Below, one piece after another: positions 16,451 to 25,128 of a stretch of 64,000 nt of DNA. Below the pieces are notes generated by a model. The model was not told the origin of the DNA. It searched no databases and was given only the letters and a program-made list of their open reading frames with translations. The first letter of the stretch is position 1. Each line of letters opens with the position of its first letter. A program made the translations under genes and the position numbers. Source of the DNA: Candidatus Phosphoribacter baldrii (lineage in GTDB: Bacteria; Actinomycetota; Actinomycetes; Actinomycetales; Dermatophilaceae); contig JADIZV010000004.1 of assembly GCA_016704565.1 (NCBI GenBank), forward strand, positions 248,001 through 312,000, written 5' to 3'.

Positions 16451-16720
16451 TTATCGACGCAGACCGAGTCGCTTGATCAACGAGCGGTAGCGCTCGATGT
16501 CGGTGGCCTCGAGGTAGCGCAGCATCCGCTTGCGCCGACCGACGAGCAGCAGCAGGCCACGCCGGCTGTGGTGGTCGTGCGGGTGGGTGCGAGCGTGCTC
16601 GGTGAGGTCCTGGATGCGCTTGGTGAGCATCGCGATCTGCACCTCGGGGGAACCGGTGTCGCCCTCAACGGTGGCGTAGTCGGTCATGATCTGCTTCTTG
16701 GTGGTGCTGTCCAGCGGCAT
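16451..16720 (-). CDS. rpsO: 30S ribosomal protein S15
   Basis: 89 residues, the full family length, with the conserved core GDTGSPEVQIAMLTKRI and HSRRGLLLLVGRRKRMLRYL. It binds 16S rRNA early in 30S assembly. The ATG sits inside a copy of GTATGCCG. It is followed by pnp in the usual order. Confidence 0.98.
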   Translation of the reverse strand: MPLDSTTKKQIMTDYATVEGDTGSPEVQIAMLTKRIQDLTEHARTHPHDHHSRRGLLLLVGRRKRMLRYLEATDIERYRSLIKRLGLRR

Positions 16721-16853
16721 ACGGGGTCCGGCTCCTTCGTGGGATGCTGCGCGGTGCTCCAGGGCAGGTCCACCTGGGCGCTCTCGATCCGCGGCCGTTC
16801 TACGGCAAGGGCCAGACTACCAGCGCTGGTCCGAGCCACCCTAATCGGCGGCG

Positions 16854-16859
16854 TAAGGT
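16854..16859 (+). promoter_or_regulatory. -10 box for leaderless phosphatase gene
   Basis: TAAGGT lies seven bases before the GTG at 16867. Confidence 0.6.
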
Positions 16860-16866
16860 CGGATGC

Positions 16867-17724
16867 GTGCACGACATCCGCTGGATCGACCTCGATGGGG
16901 TCGTCAACATGCGCGACGTCGGGGGGATGCCCACCGTCGACGGATCGGTTATCGCCGAGGGACGGCTGATCCGGTCGGACAACCTGCAGGACCTGTCCGA
17001 GGCGTCGATCCGTCGCCTGGTCGATGAGTTCGGCGTCACCGATGTCGTCGACCTGCGCACCCACGTCGAGGTCGCCCAAGAAGGCGCCGGACCGCTCGTC
17101 GGTCACCCGCGCGTCCGGATCAGTCACTTCACCCTGTATGCCGATGACTCGCCCGAGAGCGGGATCCCCGCAAGCGAGCGGGAGCTGCCGTGGGAGACCC
17201 AAGCCCGGCGTGAGGCGGCCGCGCGCACAGCCGCCGCCCCACGAGCCCGATCCACGCAAGACCGGCGGCCTCACATCGTCCCGGGCGGGGTCGATCATGA
17301 CGACTTCTGGTCCGGGCACTATCTGAGCTACCTGGGTCAGCGGCCGGATTCGGTGGTGGCGTCGTTGCGCACGATCGCCCGAGCCGACGGTGCTGTGGTC
17401 GTTCACTGCGCTGCCGGCAAGGACCGCACCGGGACGATCACTGGCCTTGCCCTGGTGGCCGCTGGAGCGTCCCCGGAAGCGGTCATCCATGACTACGCCG
17501 CCTCAGCCGAGCGGGTGCCGCAGATCCTGGAGCGGCTGCTGCGCCGACCGGCATACGCGGCCAACCTGCAGGGCAAGACGGTGGCGGAGCAGTCCCCGCG
17601 CCCGGAGACGATGGCCCGCCTACTGGCGGCCTTGGACCGCGACTTCGGTGGTGTGCTGGGCTGGTTGGACACGCAGGGCTGGAGTGGGGATGACACGGAG
17701 GCCCTACGAGCCAAACTGCGCTGA
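16867..17724 (+). CDS. Tyrosine-protein phosphatase (PtpB-like dual-specificity fold)
   Basis: 285 residues. The P-loop signature VVVHCAAGKDRTGT near residue 180 carries the catalytic Cys and Arg of the CX5R motif; the extra Lys-Asp in AGKDRTG is typical of the PtpB/atypical phosphatase group. The N-terminal LDGVVNMRDVGG segment also fits that family. It may act on phosphoproteins or phosphoinositide-like substrates. I chose the GTG start from the TAAGGT box; no Shine-Dalgarno is present. Confidence 0.88.
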   Translation: MHDIRWIDLDGVVNMRDVGGMPTVDGSVIAEGRLIRSDNLQDLSEASIRRLVDEFGVTDVVDLRTHVEVAQEGAGPLVGHPRVRISHFTLYADDSPESGIPASERELPWETQARREAAARTAAAPRARSTQDRRPHIVPGGVDHDDFWSGHYLSYLGQRPDSVVASLRTIARADGAVVVHCAAGKDRTGTITGLALVAAGASPEAVIHDYAASAERVPQILERLLRRPAYAANLQGKTVAEQSPRPETMARLLAALDRDFGGVLGWLDTQGWSGDDTEALRAKLR

Positions 17725-17775
17725 GCGGACCGCCCCGCCCCCGGGCCGCGCCGCCCTCGACCCTCCGGTCCTGGC

Positions 17776-18435
17776 CTATCCGCCGCACTGGCAACGGCAG
17801 GCCTCGACACACGACGAGGTTCCGTAGCACTCGGTCGGACACTCGCACGGCTCGACGACCGGCCGATGGGCCCGGGTGGCCAGTTCGCGGTCGGCCCGCT
17901 CCGCCCGCTGTCGACGGAACTGCCCGAACCTCGCCTCCGCGTCTCGTGCGGTTGCGTGATCGCCGGGTATGCCGTGCAGCGCCCGTTTGGCGTCGCGCCG
18001 AGCTCTGGTGGGCACGTCGACCGAGTTCCGGGGTCGATCCCATCGAGGCCCTGCGCCCCAGTGCGCCGGCCAGCCCTCGGTGTCGAGCACGCCGACGTCC
18101 AAGTGGGCACCGAATCGCCGCCCCGCGCGGTCCCGGGCACCGTCCTCGGACATAGGAGCAATCTCACGGCCCTCACCGTCGACCACAGCCAACCGCAACC
18201 CTGCGAGCGCGAGCACTTCTTCGAACCGCCTGAGAGTCAGGGAACGATGCCCTGTCTCTAGTGCCGCGATGGTTGCAGGCGCCAATCCCATCGCGGTCCC
18301 AAGTTGTCGCTGGCTTAGGTCCTGCAGCCGTCGAACCCTGCGGAGGTATCCAGGCATCGATGGGAACACCAGGGACCTGTCATCGCGCGCGGTCGGCTGG
18401 CACTCGTCAACACCGGGAACCTCGAATTCGGACAT
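17776..18435 (-). CDS. XRE-family regulator with a Cys-rich C-terminus
   Basis: 219 residues. A helix-turn-helix (about residues 30-75) carries DLSQRQLGTAMGLAPATIAA. The middle region (about 95-190) is charged and I do not recognise it. The last 25 residues hold seven Cys (CEC, CY, CV, CRCQC pattern), suggesting a small metal-binding or disulfide knot. GAGGAGGG lies before the ATG at 18435. Three palindromes lie 140-310 bases upstream and might be its targets, but lepA also ends nearby. It looks like an accessory gene. Confidence 0.75.
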   Translation of the reverse strand: MSEFEVPGVDECQPTARDDRSLVFPSMPGYLRRVRRLQDLSQRQLGTAMGLAPATIAALETGHRSLTLRRFEEVLALAGLRLAVVDGEGREIAPMSEDGARDRAGRRFGAHLDVGVLDTEGWPAHWGAGPRWDRPRNSVDVPTRARRDAKRALHGIPGDHATARDAEARFGQFRRQRAERADRELATRAHRPVVEPCECPTECYGTSSCVEACRCQCGG

Positions 18436-18581
18436 GCTGGGCCCTCCTCTTCGTTCAGTGGATGATGCCGCGCGCCACCGACAACCGCCTCGACCGAGGC
18501 GACGACCCAACGGGGCTCTCTGCAGTGTCGACATGCAGCGGGACGGTTCCGGCGGAGGCCCGATCAGGGGGTCAGGGACGC

Positions 18582-18740
18582 TGAGGCATTGCTCACCCCC
18601 TGTGAGCAGCGCCTCATACAAACTAGGCCGCATCTCCGAACTCTGAGGCGTTGCTCACTCTCAGTAAGCAGTGACCCATGAGGAAGGGGCACCGCCTCCG
18701 CGGTATGAGGCATTGCTCACTGCGAGTGAGCAATGCCTCA
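18582..18740. repeat. Three evenly spaced copies of a 35-bp palindrome
   Basis: Copies begin at 18582, 18643 and 18706, i.e. 61 and 63 bases apart. The third is a perfect hairpin: TGAGGCATTGCTCACT, loop GCG, and its complement (18706-18740). Copy 1 has two mismatched pairs and copy 2 is more decayed in its right arm. The 26-base intervals between them are unrelated. This accounts for most of the 385-base gap between the XRE gene and lepA; I see nothing else there apart from a -10-like AACTAG. Confidence 0.85.
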
Positions 18741-18820
18741 GTGCTTGAGAACCCCCACTGGCCCGCCGGCCGGCAAGCGGAGGGGCGCACACCTCCACGA
18801 CGACGAGGCCCGCGGCGCGG

Positions 18821-20665
18821 TTATGGCTTCTTCTTGGGGTCGACGGGTTCGCTGGAGAGGGCGGCGATGAAGGCTTCTTGGGGGACCTCGACGCGGCCCA
18901 CCATCTTCATGCGCTTCTTGCCTTCCTTCTGCTTCTCCAGCAGCTTTCGCTTGCGGGTGATGTCACCGCCGTAGCACTTGGCCAGCACGTCCTTGCGGAT
19001 GGCGCGGATGGTCTCGCGCGCGATGATTCGTGCGCCGATGGCCGCCTGGATCGGCACCTCGAACTGCTGGCGCGGGATGAGCTTGCGCAGCTTCCCCGCC
19101 ATCTCGACGCCGTAGCCGTAGGCACGGTCCTTGTGGACGATCGCAGAGAACGCGTCCACCTGCTCGCCCTGCAGGAGGATGTCGACCTTGACCAGGTCGG
19201 CCACTTGGTCGCCGTCCGCCTCGTAGTCCAACGACGCATAGCCGCGCGTCCGGGACTTCAACTGGTCGAAGAAGTCGAAGACGATCTCGGCCAAGGGCAG
19301 GGTGTAGCGCATCTCGACCCGGTCCTCGGACAGGTAGTCCATGCCGCGCAGCGACCCCCGCTTGCTCTGACAGAGCTCCATGATCGCCCCGATGAACTCA
19401 CTCGGGGACAGGATCGTGGCGCGGACGACCGGCTCGCGAACTTCGGAGATCTTGCCGTCCGGGTATTCGCTCGGGTTGGTCACGGTGATGATCCGTTTGT
19501 CCTCGAGGGTCACCTCGTAGACGACGTTGGGCTGGGTCGAGATGAGATCGAGCCCGAATTCCCGTTCCAGCCGCTCCCGAACGATCTCCAGGTGCAGCAA
19601 CCCGAGGAAGCCGCACCGGAATCCGAACCCCAGCGCGGCAGACGTTTCGGGCTCATAGGCCAGCGCTGCGTCGTTGAGCTTGAGCTTGTCCAACGCGTCC
19701 CGCAGGTCGGGATAGTCCGACCCGTCGATGGGATAGAGACCGGAGAACACCATCGGCTTCGGGTCGCGATAGCCACCCAACGACTGGCGGGCCGGCTTGC
19801 TCGCGTTGGTGACGGTGTCGCCGACCCGGCTCTGGCGAACATCCTTGACCCCAGTGATGAGGTACCCGACCTCACCGACGCCCAAGCCTTTGGACGGCTC
19901 CGGCTCGGGCGAGGACACCCCGATCTCCAAGAGCTCGTGGGTCGCCTTGGTCGACATCATGAGGATCCGCTCGCGCGGGTTGAGGTCGCCGTCAATGACC
20001 CGGACATAGGTGACGACACCCCGATACGTGTCGTAGACCGAGTCGAAGATCATCGCCCGAGCCGGAGCAGCGGGATCCCCGACGGGGTGCGGCACCTGCT
20101 TGACGATGACGTCGAGCAGCTCCTCGACCCCGGCACCGGTCTTGCCGGAGACCAGCAGGCACTCCTCTGGTGCACACCCGATGAGGCCCGCGAGCTCCGC
20201 GGCATACTTCTCCGGCTGTGCGGCGGGGAGGTCGATCTTGTTGAGCACGGGAATGATCGCCAGGTCGTTCTCCATGGCGAGGTAGAGGTTCGCGAGGGTC
20301 TGCGCTTCGATCCCCTGGGCCGCGTCGACGAGCAGCACCGCGCCTTCGCAGGCGGCCAGCGACCGGCTCACCTCATAGGTGAAGTCGACGTGTCCCGGGG
20401 TGTCGATCATGTTGAGCGCGTAGGTGACCCCGTCGGACTCCCACGGCATCCGGACCGCCTGGCTCTTGATGGTGATCCCACGCTCGCGCTCGATGTCCAT
20501 CCGGTCGAGGTACTGCGCCCGCATCGCGCGACTGTCGACGATCCCGGTCAACTGCAGCATCCGGTCGGCCAGCGTCGACTTGCCGTGGTCGATGTGGGCG
20601 ATGATGCAGAAGTTGCGGATGCGGTCCGGCGGCGTGCCGTGGGGCGGCAACCCGGTGCGGGCCAT
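18821..20665 (-). CDS. lepA: Elongation factor 4 (LepA)
   Basis: 614 residues, a normal length. This ribosome-associated GTPase is implicated in back-translocation and ribosome assembly. G1 is AHIDHGKST, followed by the switch II DTPGHVDF, NKIDLP, and the LepA-specific C-terminus with YGGDITRKRKLLEKQKEGKK. I chose the ATG at 20665 (MARTGLPPHG) because it gives the usual 20-residue lead before G1; a much longer in-frame extension overlaps the divergent SDR gene and is not real. Confidence 0.96.
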   Translation of the reverse strand: MARTGLPPHGTPPDRIRNFCIIAHIDHGKSTLADRMLQLTGIVDSRAMRAQYLDRMDIERERGITIKSQAVRMPWESDGVTYALNMIDTPGHVDFTYEVSRSLAACEGAVLLVDAAQGIEAQTLANLYLAMENDLAIIPVLNKIDLPAAQPEKYAAELAGLIGCAPEECLLVSGKTGAGVEELLDVIVKQVPHPVGDPAAPARAMIFDSVYDTYRGVVTYVRVIDGDLNPRERILMMSTKATHELLEIGVSSPEPEPSKGLGVGEVGYLITGVKDVRQSRVGDTVTNASKPARQSLGGYRDPKPMVFSGLYPIDGSDYPDLRDALDKLKLNDAALAYEPETSAALGFGFRCGFLGLLHLEIVRERLEREFGLDLISTQPNVVYEVTLEDKRIITVTNPSEYPDGKISEVREPVVRATILSPSEFIGAIMELCQSKRGSLRGMDYLSEDRVEMRYTLPLAEIVFDFFDQLKSRTRGYASLDYEADGDQVADLVKVDILLQGEQVDAFSAIVHKDRAYGYGVEMAGKLRKLIPRQQFEVPIQAAIGARIIARETIRAIRKDVLAKCYGGDITRKRKLLEKQKEGKKRMKMVGRVEVPQEAFIAALSSEPVDPKKKP

Positions 20666-20772
20666 GGGTGACACGGTGCGGCATTCCTCGCGGGGATCGG
20701 TGGGGCAAGCGGATTCGGGACAGTCTCCCACGGCGGCGGCACGAGGCCCACCATCGCCGGGCCCCGGCCGCT

Positions 20773-20778
20773 TAGGGT
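20773..20778 (+). promoter_or_regulatory. -10 box for leaderless SDR gene
   Basis: TAGGGT lies seven bases before the ATG at 20786. Confidence 0.65.
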
Positions 20779-20785
20779 TGGCGAC

Positions 20786-21526
20786 ATGGAGGTTCTCGTC
20801 ACTGGCGGCACCGGCACCCTGGGCCGGGCGACCGTGCCGCTGCTGATCGCGGCCGATCACGACGTCCGGGTGCTCAGTCGGCGGTCCGGACCAGGTCTGA
20901 CGACGGGCGACCTCGAACGTCGTCAAGGCCTGAAGCGAGCGCTTGACGGCGTGCACACCGTCCTGCACCTGGCAACGTCGGGCGGGGCCCGCGACGTCCG
21001 AGCGGCGGCCAACCTCTCCAAAGCAGCGGCCGAGGCCGGCGTCCACCACCTCGTCTTCATATCGATCGTCGGGGTAGACCGGGTCCCGCTGTCCTACTAC
21101 CAGGCCAAGCTCGAGGCCGAGCGCCAACTCGTGGCGAGTGGGCTCGGCCTGACCATCCAGCGGGCCACGCAGTTCCACGACCTTGTCGTGCAGATCCTGC
21201 GCAGTCAGCGCCCCTCTCCGTTGTTGTTCGTGCCCGATATTCCGCTCCAGCCGATCGATACCTCCGTGGTGGCACGACGACTCGTCGACCTCGTCAACGG
21301 CGAGCCCGCAGGGAGGGCACCGGACCTTGGCGGCCCCCGCACAGAGCGGTTCACCGAGTTGGCCCGCCAGTGGCAGGAGCACATCAAACGGGCCCGCCCG
21401 ATCGTGCCGGTGAAGGTCCCGGGTCGGACGTTCACGGCATACGCGAAGGGCGAGCACTTGGCGCCCGAAGACGCGGTCGCAGACTCCCCCACGTTCGCGG
21501 ACTACTTGGGCGCGGGGAACGGCTGA
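20786..21526 (+). CDS. NAD(P)-binding atypical SDR (NmrA-like)
   Basis: 246 residues. The Rossmann motif VTGGTGTLGR opens the protein and SYYQAKLEAER contains the Tyr-x-x-x-Lys pair of extended/atypical SDRs. The substrate is unknown; relatives include flavin reductases and NmrA-like redox sensors. It is leaderless and followed after one base by the PemK-like gene. Confidence 0.82.
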   Translation: MEVLVTGGTGTLGRATVPLLIAADHDVRVLSRRSGPGLTTGDLERRQGLKRALDGVHTVLHLATSGGARDVRAAANLSKAAAEAGVHHLVFISIVGVDRVPLSYYQAKLEAERQLVASGLGLTIQRATQFHDLVVQILRSQRPSPLLFVPDIPLQPIDTSVVARRLVDLVNGEPAGRAPDLGGPRTERFTELARQWQEHIKRARPIVPVKVPGRTFTAYAKGEHLAPEDAVADSPTFADYLGAGNG

Positions 21527-21527
21527 C

Positions 21528-22097
21528 GTGCGCCGGTTGCGGGAGGCGCTCACCCGTTGGTTGCGGACGCCCAGGCGTGCGTCGGCCACCGGCGGGAGTC
21601 AAGCGCCCCCTCACCGATCAGCGAGGACAACGCGCCCGCCGACCCACGCACCGGGGCCGGATGCAGCCGACGCCGGCTCGGCCCCCGTGCCGACGGGCTA
21701 CCCGGGGGACTTCACCGGTGCCCCCGAACTGCGCTGGGCCCCGCAGCCGGACGGACACCCCGACCCCGGCGAGGTGGTGTGGACCTGGGTCCCGTTCGAG
21801 GAGGACCACACCAAAGGCAAGGACCGCCCTGTGCTGTTGGTGGGTCGCGACGGCCCGTGGCTGCTCGGAGTCCCGCTCACGTCCAAGGACCACGATCGCG
21901 ACCTCGAGCAGGAGCGTCGGGCCGGGCGACTGTGGTGCGATGTCGGGTCCGGCGCCTGGGACAGCCGTGGCCGACCCAGCGAGGCTCGCGTGGACCGAAT
22001 CGTCCGCGTCGATCCGACCGCGATCCGACGTGAGGGTGCGGTGCTGAGCCAGCCCGTGTTCGATCAGGTCGCGGCCGCCATCCGCGCCGCCCGCTGA
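21528..22097 (+). CDS. PemK/MazF-like domain protein
   Basis: 189 residues. An N-terminal basic and Pro/Ala-rich stretch (about 1-65) precedes a PemK/MazF-like fold: GEVVWTWVPFEE, then the conserved KDRPVLLVGRDG strand pair and IVRVDPTAIRREGAVL. In toxins this fold cleaves RNA. No antitoxin gene is adjacent; the upstream neighbour is an SDR one base away, so this may be a housekeeping descendant of the family rather than an active toxin. The GTG start is inferred from its position after the SDR stop. Confidence 0.65.
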   Translation: MRRLREALTRWLRTPRRASATGGSQAPPHRSARTTRPPTHAPGPDAADAGSAPVPTGYPGDFTGAPELRWAPQPDGHPDPGEVVWTWVPFEEDHTKGKDRPVLLVGRDGPWLLGVPLTSKDHDRDLEQERRAGRLWCDVGSGAWDSRGRPSEARVDRIVRVDPTAIRREGAVLSQPVFDQVAAAIRAAR

Positions 22098-22189
22098 TCG
22101 AACCCGCTGAATCGCACCCGCTGAATCGCACCGCAGGTCTAGCCCGAGGATCGACCCCACTGATCGATCCGCGCCCGTCGAGGGCGACG

Positions 22190-22245
22190 CGGCATACGCA
22201 ACGGGCCGACTCCCCCAGTGGGGAGTCGGCCCGTGACGTATGCCG
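22190..22245. terminator. Strong bidirectional terminator between the PemK-like gene and rpsT
   Basis: A perfect 15-bp stem (22201-22215 with 22220-22234) has a four-base loop. Outside it, after a 3-base mismatch, an inverted pair of the iterated word (CGGCATAC at 22190-22197, GTATGCCG at 22238-22245) extends the stem by 8 bp. It lies 10 bases after the rpsT stop and serves the convergent gene too. Confidence 0.88.
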
Positions 22246-22255
22246 GTCGGTCGCC

Positions 22256-22516
22256 TCAGAGGCTCGCGGCCTTGCGGGCCATCGCGGACTTCTTGTTGGC
22301 GGCCTGGTTGGCGTGGATGACGCCCTTGGAGACGGCCTTGTCGAGCTTGCGGCTGGCAGCCTGGAGGGCGGCCTGGGCCGCCTCGGTGTCTCCGGAGGCC
22401 GCGGCGTCGCGGAACTTGCGGATCCACGTGCGCAGCTCGCTCTTGACCGCTTTGTTGCGCTCGGTGCGCTTCTCGTTGGTCTTGATGCGCTTGAGCTGGG
22501 ACTTGATGTTTGCCAC
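22256..22516 (-). CDS. rpsT: 30S ribosomal protein S20
   Basis: 86 residues, the family length, with the Lys/Arg-rich start IKSQLKRIKTNEKRTERNKA and the conserved VIHANQAANKKSAMARK end. It binds 16S rRNA. It lies between lepA and holA as in other actinobacteria. A 150-base leader separates it from a TAGATT box and includes the perfect palindrome GTCGTGCGCGCACGAC at 22623-22638. Confidence 0.97.
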   Translation of the reverse strand: MANIKSQLKRIKTNEKRTERNKAVKSELRTWIRKFRDAAASGDTEAAQAALQAASRKLDKAVSKGVIHANQAANKKSAMARKAASL

Positions 22517-22659
22517 TGGTGATCGGTTCTTTCGGTCGGTGCGGGTATGCCGTTAGAGGGCGGCAGACGCGGCTCGGGACCGGGCGTGGGGCACCCGTGG
22601 AAGAGTCGCGCTGGGTGATGCAGTCGTGCGCGCACGACCAGGCGCGCACGCAAGGGGTC

Positions 22660-22665
22660 AATCTA
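22660..22665 (-). promoter_or_regulatory. Likely rpsT -10 box
   Basis: TAGATT on the minus strand has a TTGGGA-like -35 about 19 bases further upstream. It would give a leader of roughly 140 bases. Confidence 0.4.
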
Positions 22666-22768
22666 GCAGCGCCCAGGGTGCCGGTCCCAATCCGCCGGGT
22701 CGATCCGCGTCGCCCCGCGCGTGTCCAGGCGCAACGGTGCCCAGACCGTGAGTCAGCCAGACCCGTGG

Positions 22769-23725
22769 TCAGCCAGACCGGCGAGCCGTAGAGATCGCGA
22801 GGATGGCGCGCTCCACGGCATACACGGGGTCGCGGCCGCCGCCTTTGACCTCGACATCGGCGGCGGCGACGGCCTGGATCGCCGCGCCGAGCCCGGGCCC
22901 GTCCCAGCCCGCGATCGAGCGCCGGGCCTTGTCGACCTGCCATGGCGCCATGGCGAGGGTCTTGGCCACGGTGGCCGAGGACCCCCGCCCGGCCGCCCCG
23001 ACCTTCACCAGCGTCCTCAGCTGCGACGCGAGCACGGCCACGATCGGCACCGGGTCGACGCCGCTGGCGATGGCGTGCCGTAACAGCCGCAGTGCCTCCC
23101 CGGTCTGCCCGGCCACAGCGGCGTCGGCCACCCGGAAGCCGCTCGCCTCGACCTTTCCCCCGTGGTAGGTCTCGACGACCCGTTCGTCGACCACCCCTTC
23201 GGTGTCGGCGACGAGCTGGCTGCACGCCGAGGCGAGCTCGCGCAGGTCTTTGCCGATCGCCTCCACCAAAGCCTGGACCGCCCCAGCCGTCACCTTGCGC
23301 CCTTGCCTGCGGAACTCGTGGCTGACGAAGTCGGCCTTGTCACGGTCGCTCTTGATCGGCGGGCAGTCGATGACGTGGGCGCGGGCAGCCTTGAGCGCGT
23401 CGAGCACCTTCCTGCCGCGCTGGCCGGACTTGTGCAGCACGATCAGCGTGAGATCGGGCGCCGGCTGCGCCACGAGGGTGAGCACGTCGGCCTGCAGCTC
23501 CTCCCCCGCGTCGTCGACGTCCTCGACGACGACCGCCTTCGCCCCGCCGAAGAGCGACGGGCTCGCGTGGTGGGCCATCATCCCGCTCTCGTATGCCGTC
23601 GCCGCCACCCTGATCGTCTCGACGTCGGGGTCGGTGTGCCGCAGCTCGGCCAACACCGAGGCGAGGGCGCGCTCGGCCAACAGCCCCTCCGAGCCGGTGA
23701 TGAGGACGAACGGCGGCACGCTCAC
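22769..23725 (-). CDS. holA: DNA polymerase III delta subunit
   Basis: 318 residues. It opens and loads the sliding clamp as part of the clamp loader. The N-terminal PPFVLITGSEGLLAERA block, the central HKSGQRGRKVLDALK and the C-terminal collar-type helices fit HolA. I chose the GTG at 23725; a start 13 codons upstream is possible. CAGGCT lies seven bases before this GTG. In many actinobacteria comEA-comEC stand immediately upstream; here a divergent aminotransferase gene takes that place. Confidence 0.9.
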   Translation of the reverse strand: MSVPPFVLITGSEGLLAERALASVLAELRHTDPDVETIRVAATAYESGMMAHHASPSLFGGAKAVVVEDVDDAGEELQADVLTLVAQPAPDLTLIVLHKSGQRGRKVLDALKAARAHVIDCPPIKSDRDKADFVSHEFRRQGRKVTAGAVQALVEAIGKDLRELASACSQLVADTEGVVDERVVETYHGGKVEASGFRVADAAVAGQTGEALRLLRHAIASGVDPVPIVAVLASQLRTLVKVGAAGRGSSATVAKTLAMAPWQVDKARRSIAGWDGPGLGAAIQAVAAADVEVKGGGRDPVYAVERAILAISTARRSG

Positions 23726-23775
23726 GGGCGCTAGCCTGCCACGCCCCACCGACACCTCAGGCATGATGTGCTCCC

Positions 23776-25128
23776 ATGATCGACCGCGCCCGCCTGTCGT
23801 CCCTCATGTCCGCCGAGCAGGACCGTTTCGCCGCCGCCCACCCGCGCTCCGCGGCGGCATACGGGAGGGCCGACCACCTGTTCGGGCGGGTGCCGATGAC
23901 GTGGATGAACAAGAAGGCGGGCGGCTTCCCGCTCTACTTCGAGCGCGGCCGCGGCAGCCGGGTCTGGGACATCGACGGTAACGAGTACCTCGACTTCGCG
24001 CTCGGCGACACCGGGGCGATGGCCGGGCACTCCCCCGCGCCGGTCGTCGCCGCGATCCGGCGCCGGGTCGACGAGCTCGGCGGGCTGACGACGATGCTGC
24101 CCACCGAGGACGCGGAATGGGTCGGGGCCGAGCTGTCCCGTCGGTTCGGGATGGACGTCTGGAGCTTCTCGCTCACCGCGACCGACGCCAACCGCTGGGC
24201 GATCCGGTTGGTGCGCGCCATCACCGGCCGACCGAAGATCCTCGTCAACAGCTACTGCTACCACGGGTCGGTCGACGAGTCGCTCATCGTTGTCGGCGAC
24301 GACGGCGAGGGGACCAGCCGCCCCGGCAACGTCGGCTCACCCGTCGACGTGACGGTGACCAGCAGGGTGGCGGAGTTCAACGACATCGAAGGCCTGGAGA
24401 AGCAGCTCGCCCACGGGGATGTCGCCGCGGTCCTCATGGAGCCGGCGTTGACCAACATCGGGATCGTCCTGCCGGACCCGGGCTACCTCGACGCGGTCCG
24501 CGAGGTCACCCAGGCGCACGGCACCTTGCTTATCATCGACGAGACCCACACCTTCTCGGCCGGGCCCGGCGGCATGACCCAGCGGGATCACCTCCGCCCG
24601 GACGTCGTCGTCATCGGGAAGGCGATCGGGGGCGGTATACCGACCGGCGCCTATGGGCTGTCCGCGGAACTGGCCGCGCGCGCGTTGTCCCGCACCGACC
24701 TGGACCTCGTCGACATGGGCGGGGTCGGTGGCACCCTCGCCGGCAACCCCCTGTCGATAGCGGCCATGCGGGCGACCCTCGAACACGTCCTCACCGATGA
24801 CGCGTTCGTCGGGATGATCGACACGGCCACGGTGTTCGTCGACGGCGTCCAGGCACTCATCGACGAACACCGGCTGCCGTGGGCGATCAACCAGCTCGGG
24901 GCGCGAGGGGAATACCGGTTCGCAACTCCCTACCCGCGCAACGGGACCGAGGCGGCCGCGTCGGCCGATGGCGAGCTCGAGGACTACCTGCACCTCTACC
25001 TCGCCAACCGCGGCATCCTGCTGACGCCGTTCCACAACATGGCCCTCATGGCGCCGTCGACGACAGTCGCGGACGTGCACCGGCACCACGAGATCTTCGC
25101 CGAGGCGCTGGCCACGCTGCCGCGTTGA
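23776..25128 (+). CDS. Class III PLP-dependent aminotransferase (GSA aminomutase-like)
   Basis: 450 residues. The PLP lysine is in VIGKAIGGGIPTGAYG and the conserved Asp in IIDETHTFSAGPGG. N-terminal GSRVWDIDGNEYLDFALGDTGAMAGHSP resembles glutamate-1-semialdehyde aminomutase relatives rather than ornithine-type enzymes. The substrate is not predictable and no pathway partner adjoins it. A CATGAT box eight bases before the ATG may drive a leaderless message. Confidence 0.85.
   Translation: MIDRARLSSLMSAEQDRFAAAHPRSAAAYGRADHLFGRVPMTWMNKKAGGFPLYFERGRGSRVWDIDGNEYLDFALGDTGAMAGHSPAPVVAAIRRRVDELGGLTTMLPTEDAEWVGAELSRRFGMDVWSFSLTATDANRWAIRLVRAITGRPKILVNSYCYHGSVDESLIVVGDDGEGTSRPGNVGSPVDVTVTSRVAEFNDIEGLEKQLAHGDVAAVLMEPALTNIGIVLPDPGYLDAVREVTQAHGTLLIIDETHTFSAGPGGMTQRDHLRPDVVVIGKAIGGGIPTGAYGLSAELAARALSRTDLDLVDMGGVGGTLAGNPLSIAAMRATLEHVLTDDAFVGMIDTATVFVDGVQALIDEHRLPWAINQLGARGEYRFATPYPRNGTEAAASADGELEDYLHLYLANRGILLTPFHNMALMAPSTTVADVHRHHEIFAEALATLPR

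Noticed and set aside
18582..18740. CRISPR array
   Set aside because: Only three copies, two of them decayed, with fully palindromic repeats and no cas genes.
20666..21589. In-frame N-terminal extension of lepA by about 300 residues
   Set aside because: It overlaps the divergent SDR gene, has no domain, and LepA normally begins about 20 residues before its P-loop.
21528..22097. A complete type II toxin-antitoxin module at the PemK-like gene
   Set aside because: No antitoxin-like gene adjoins it; the upstream neighbour is an SDR enzyme.
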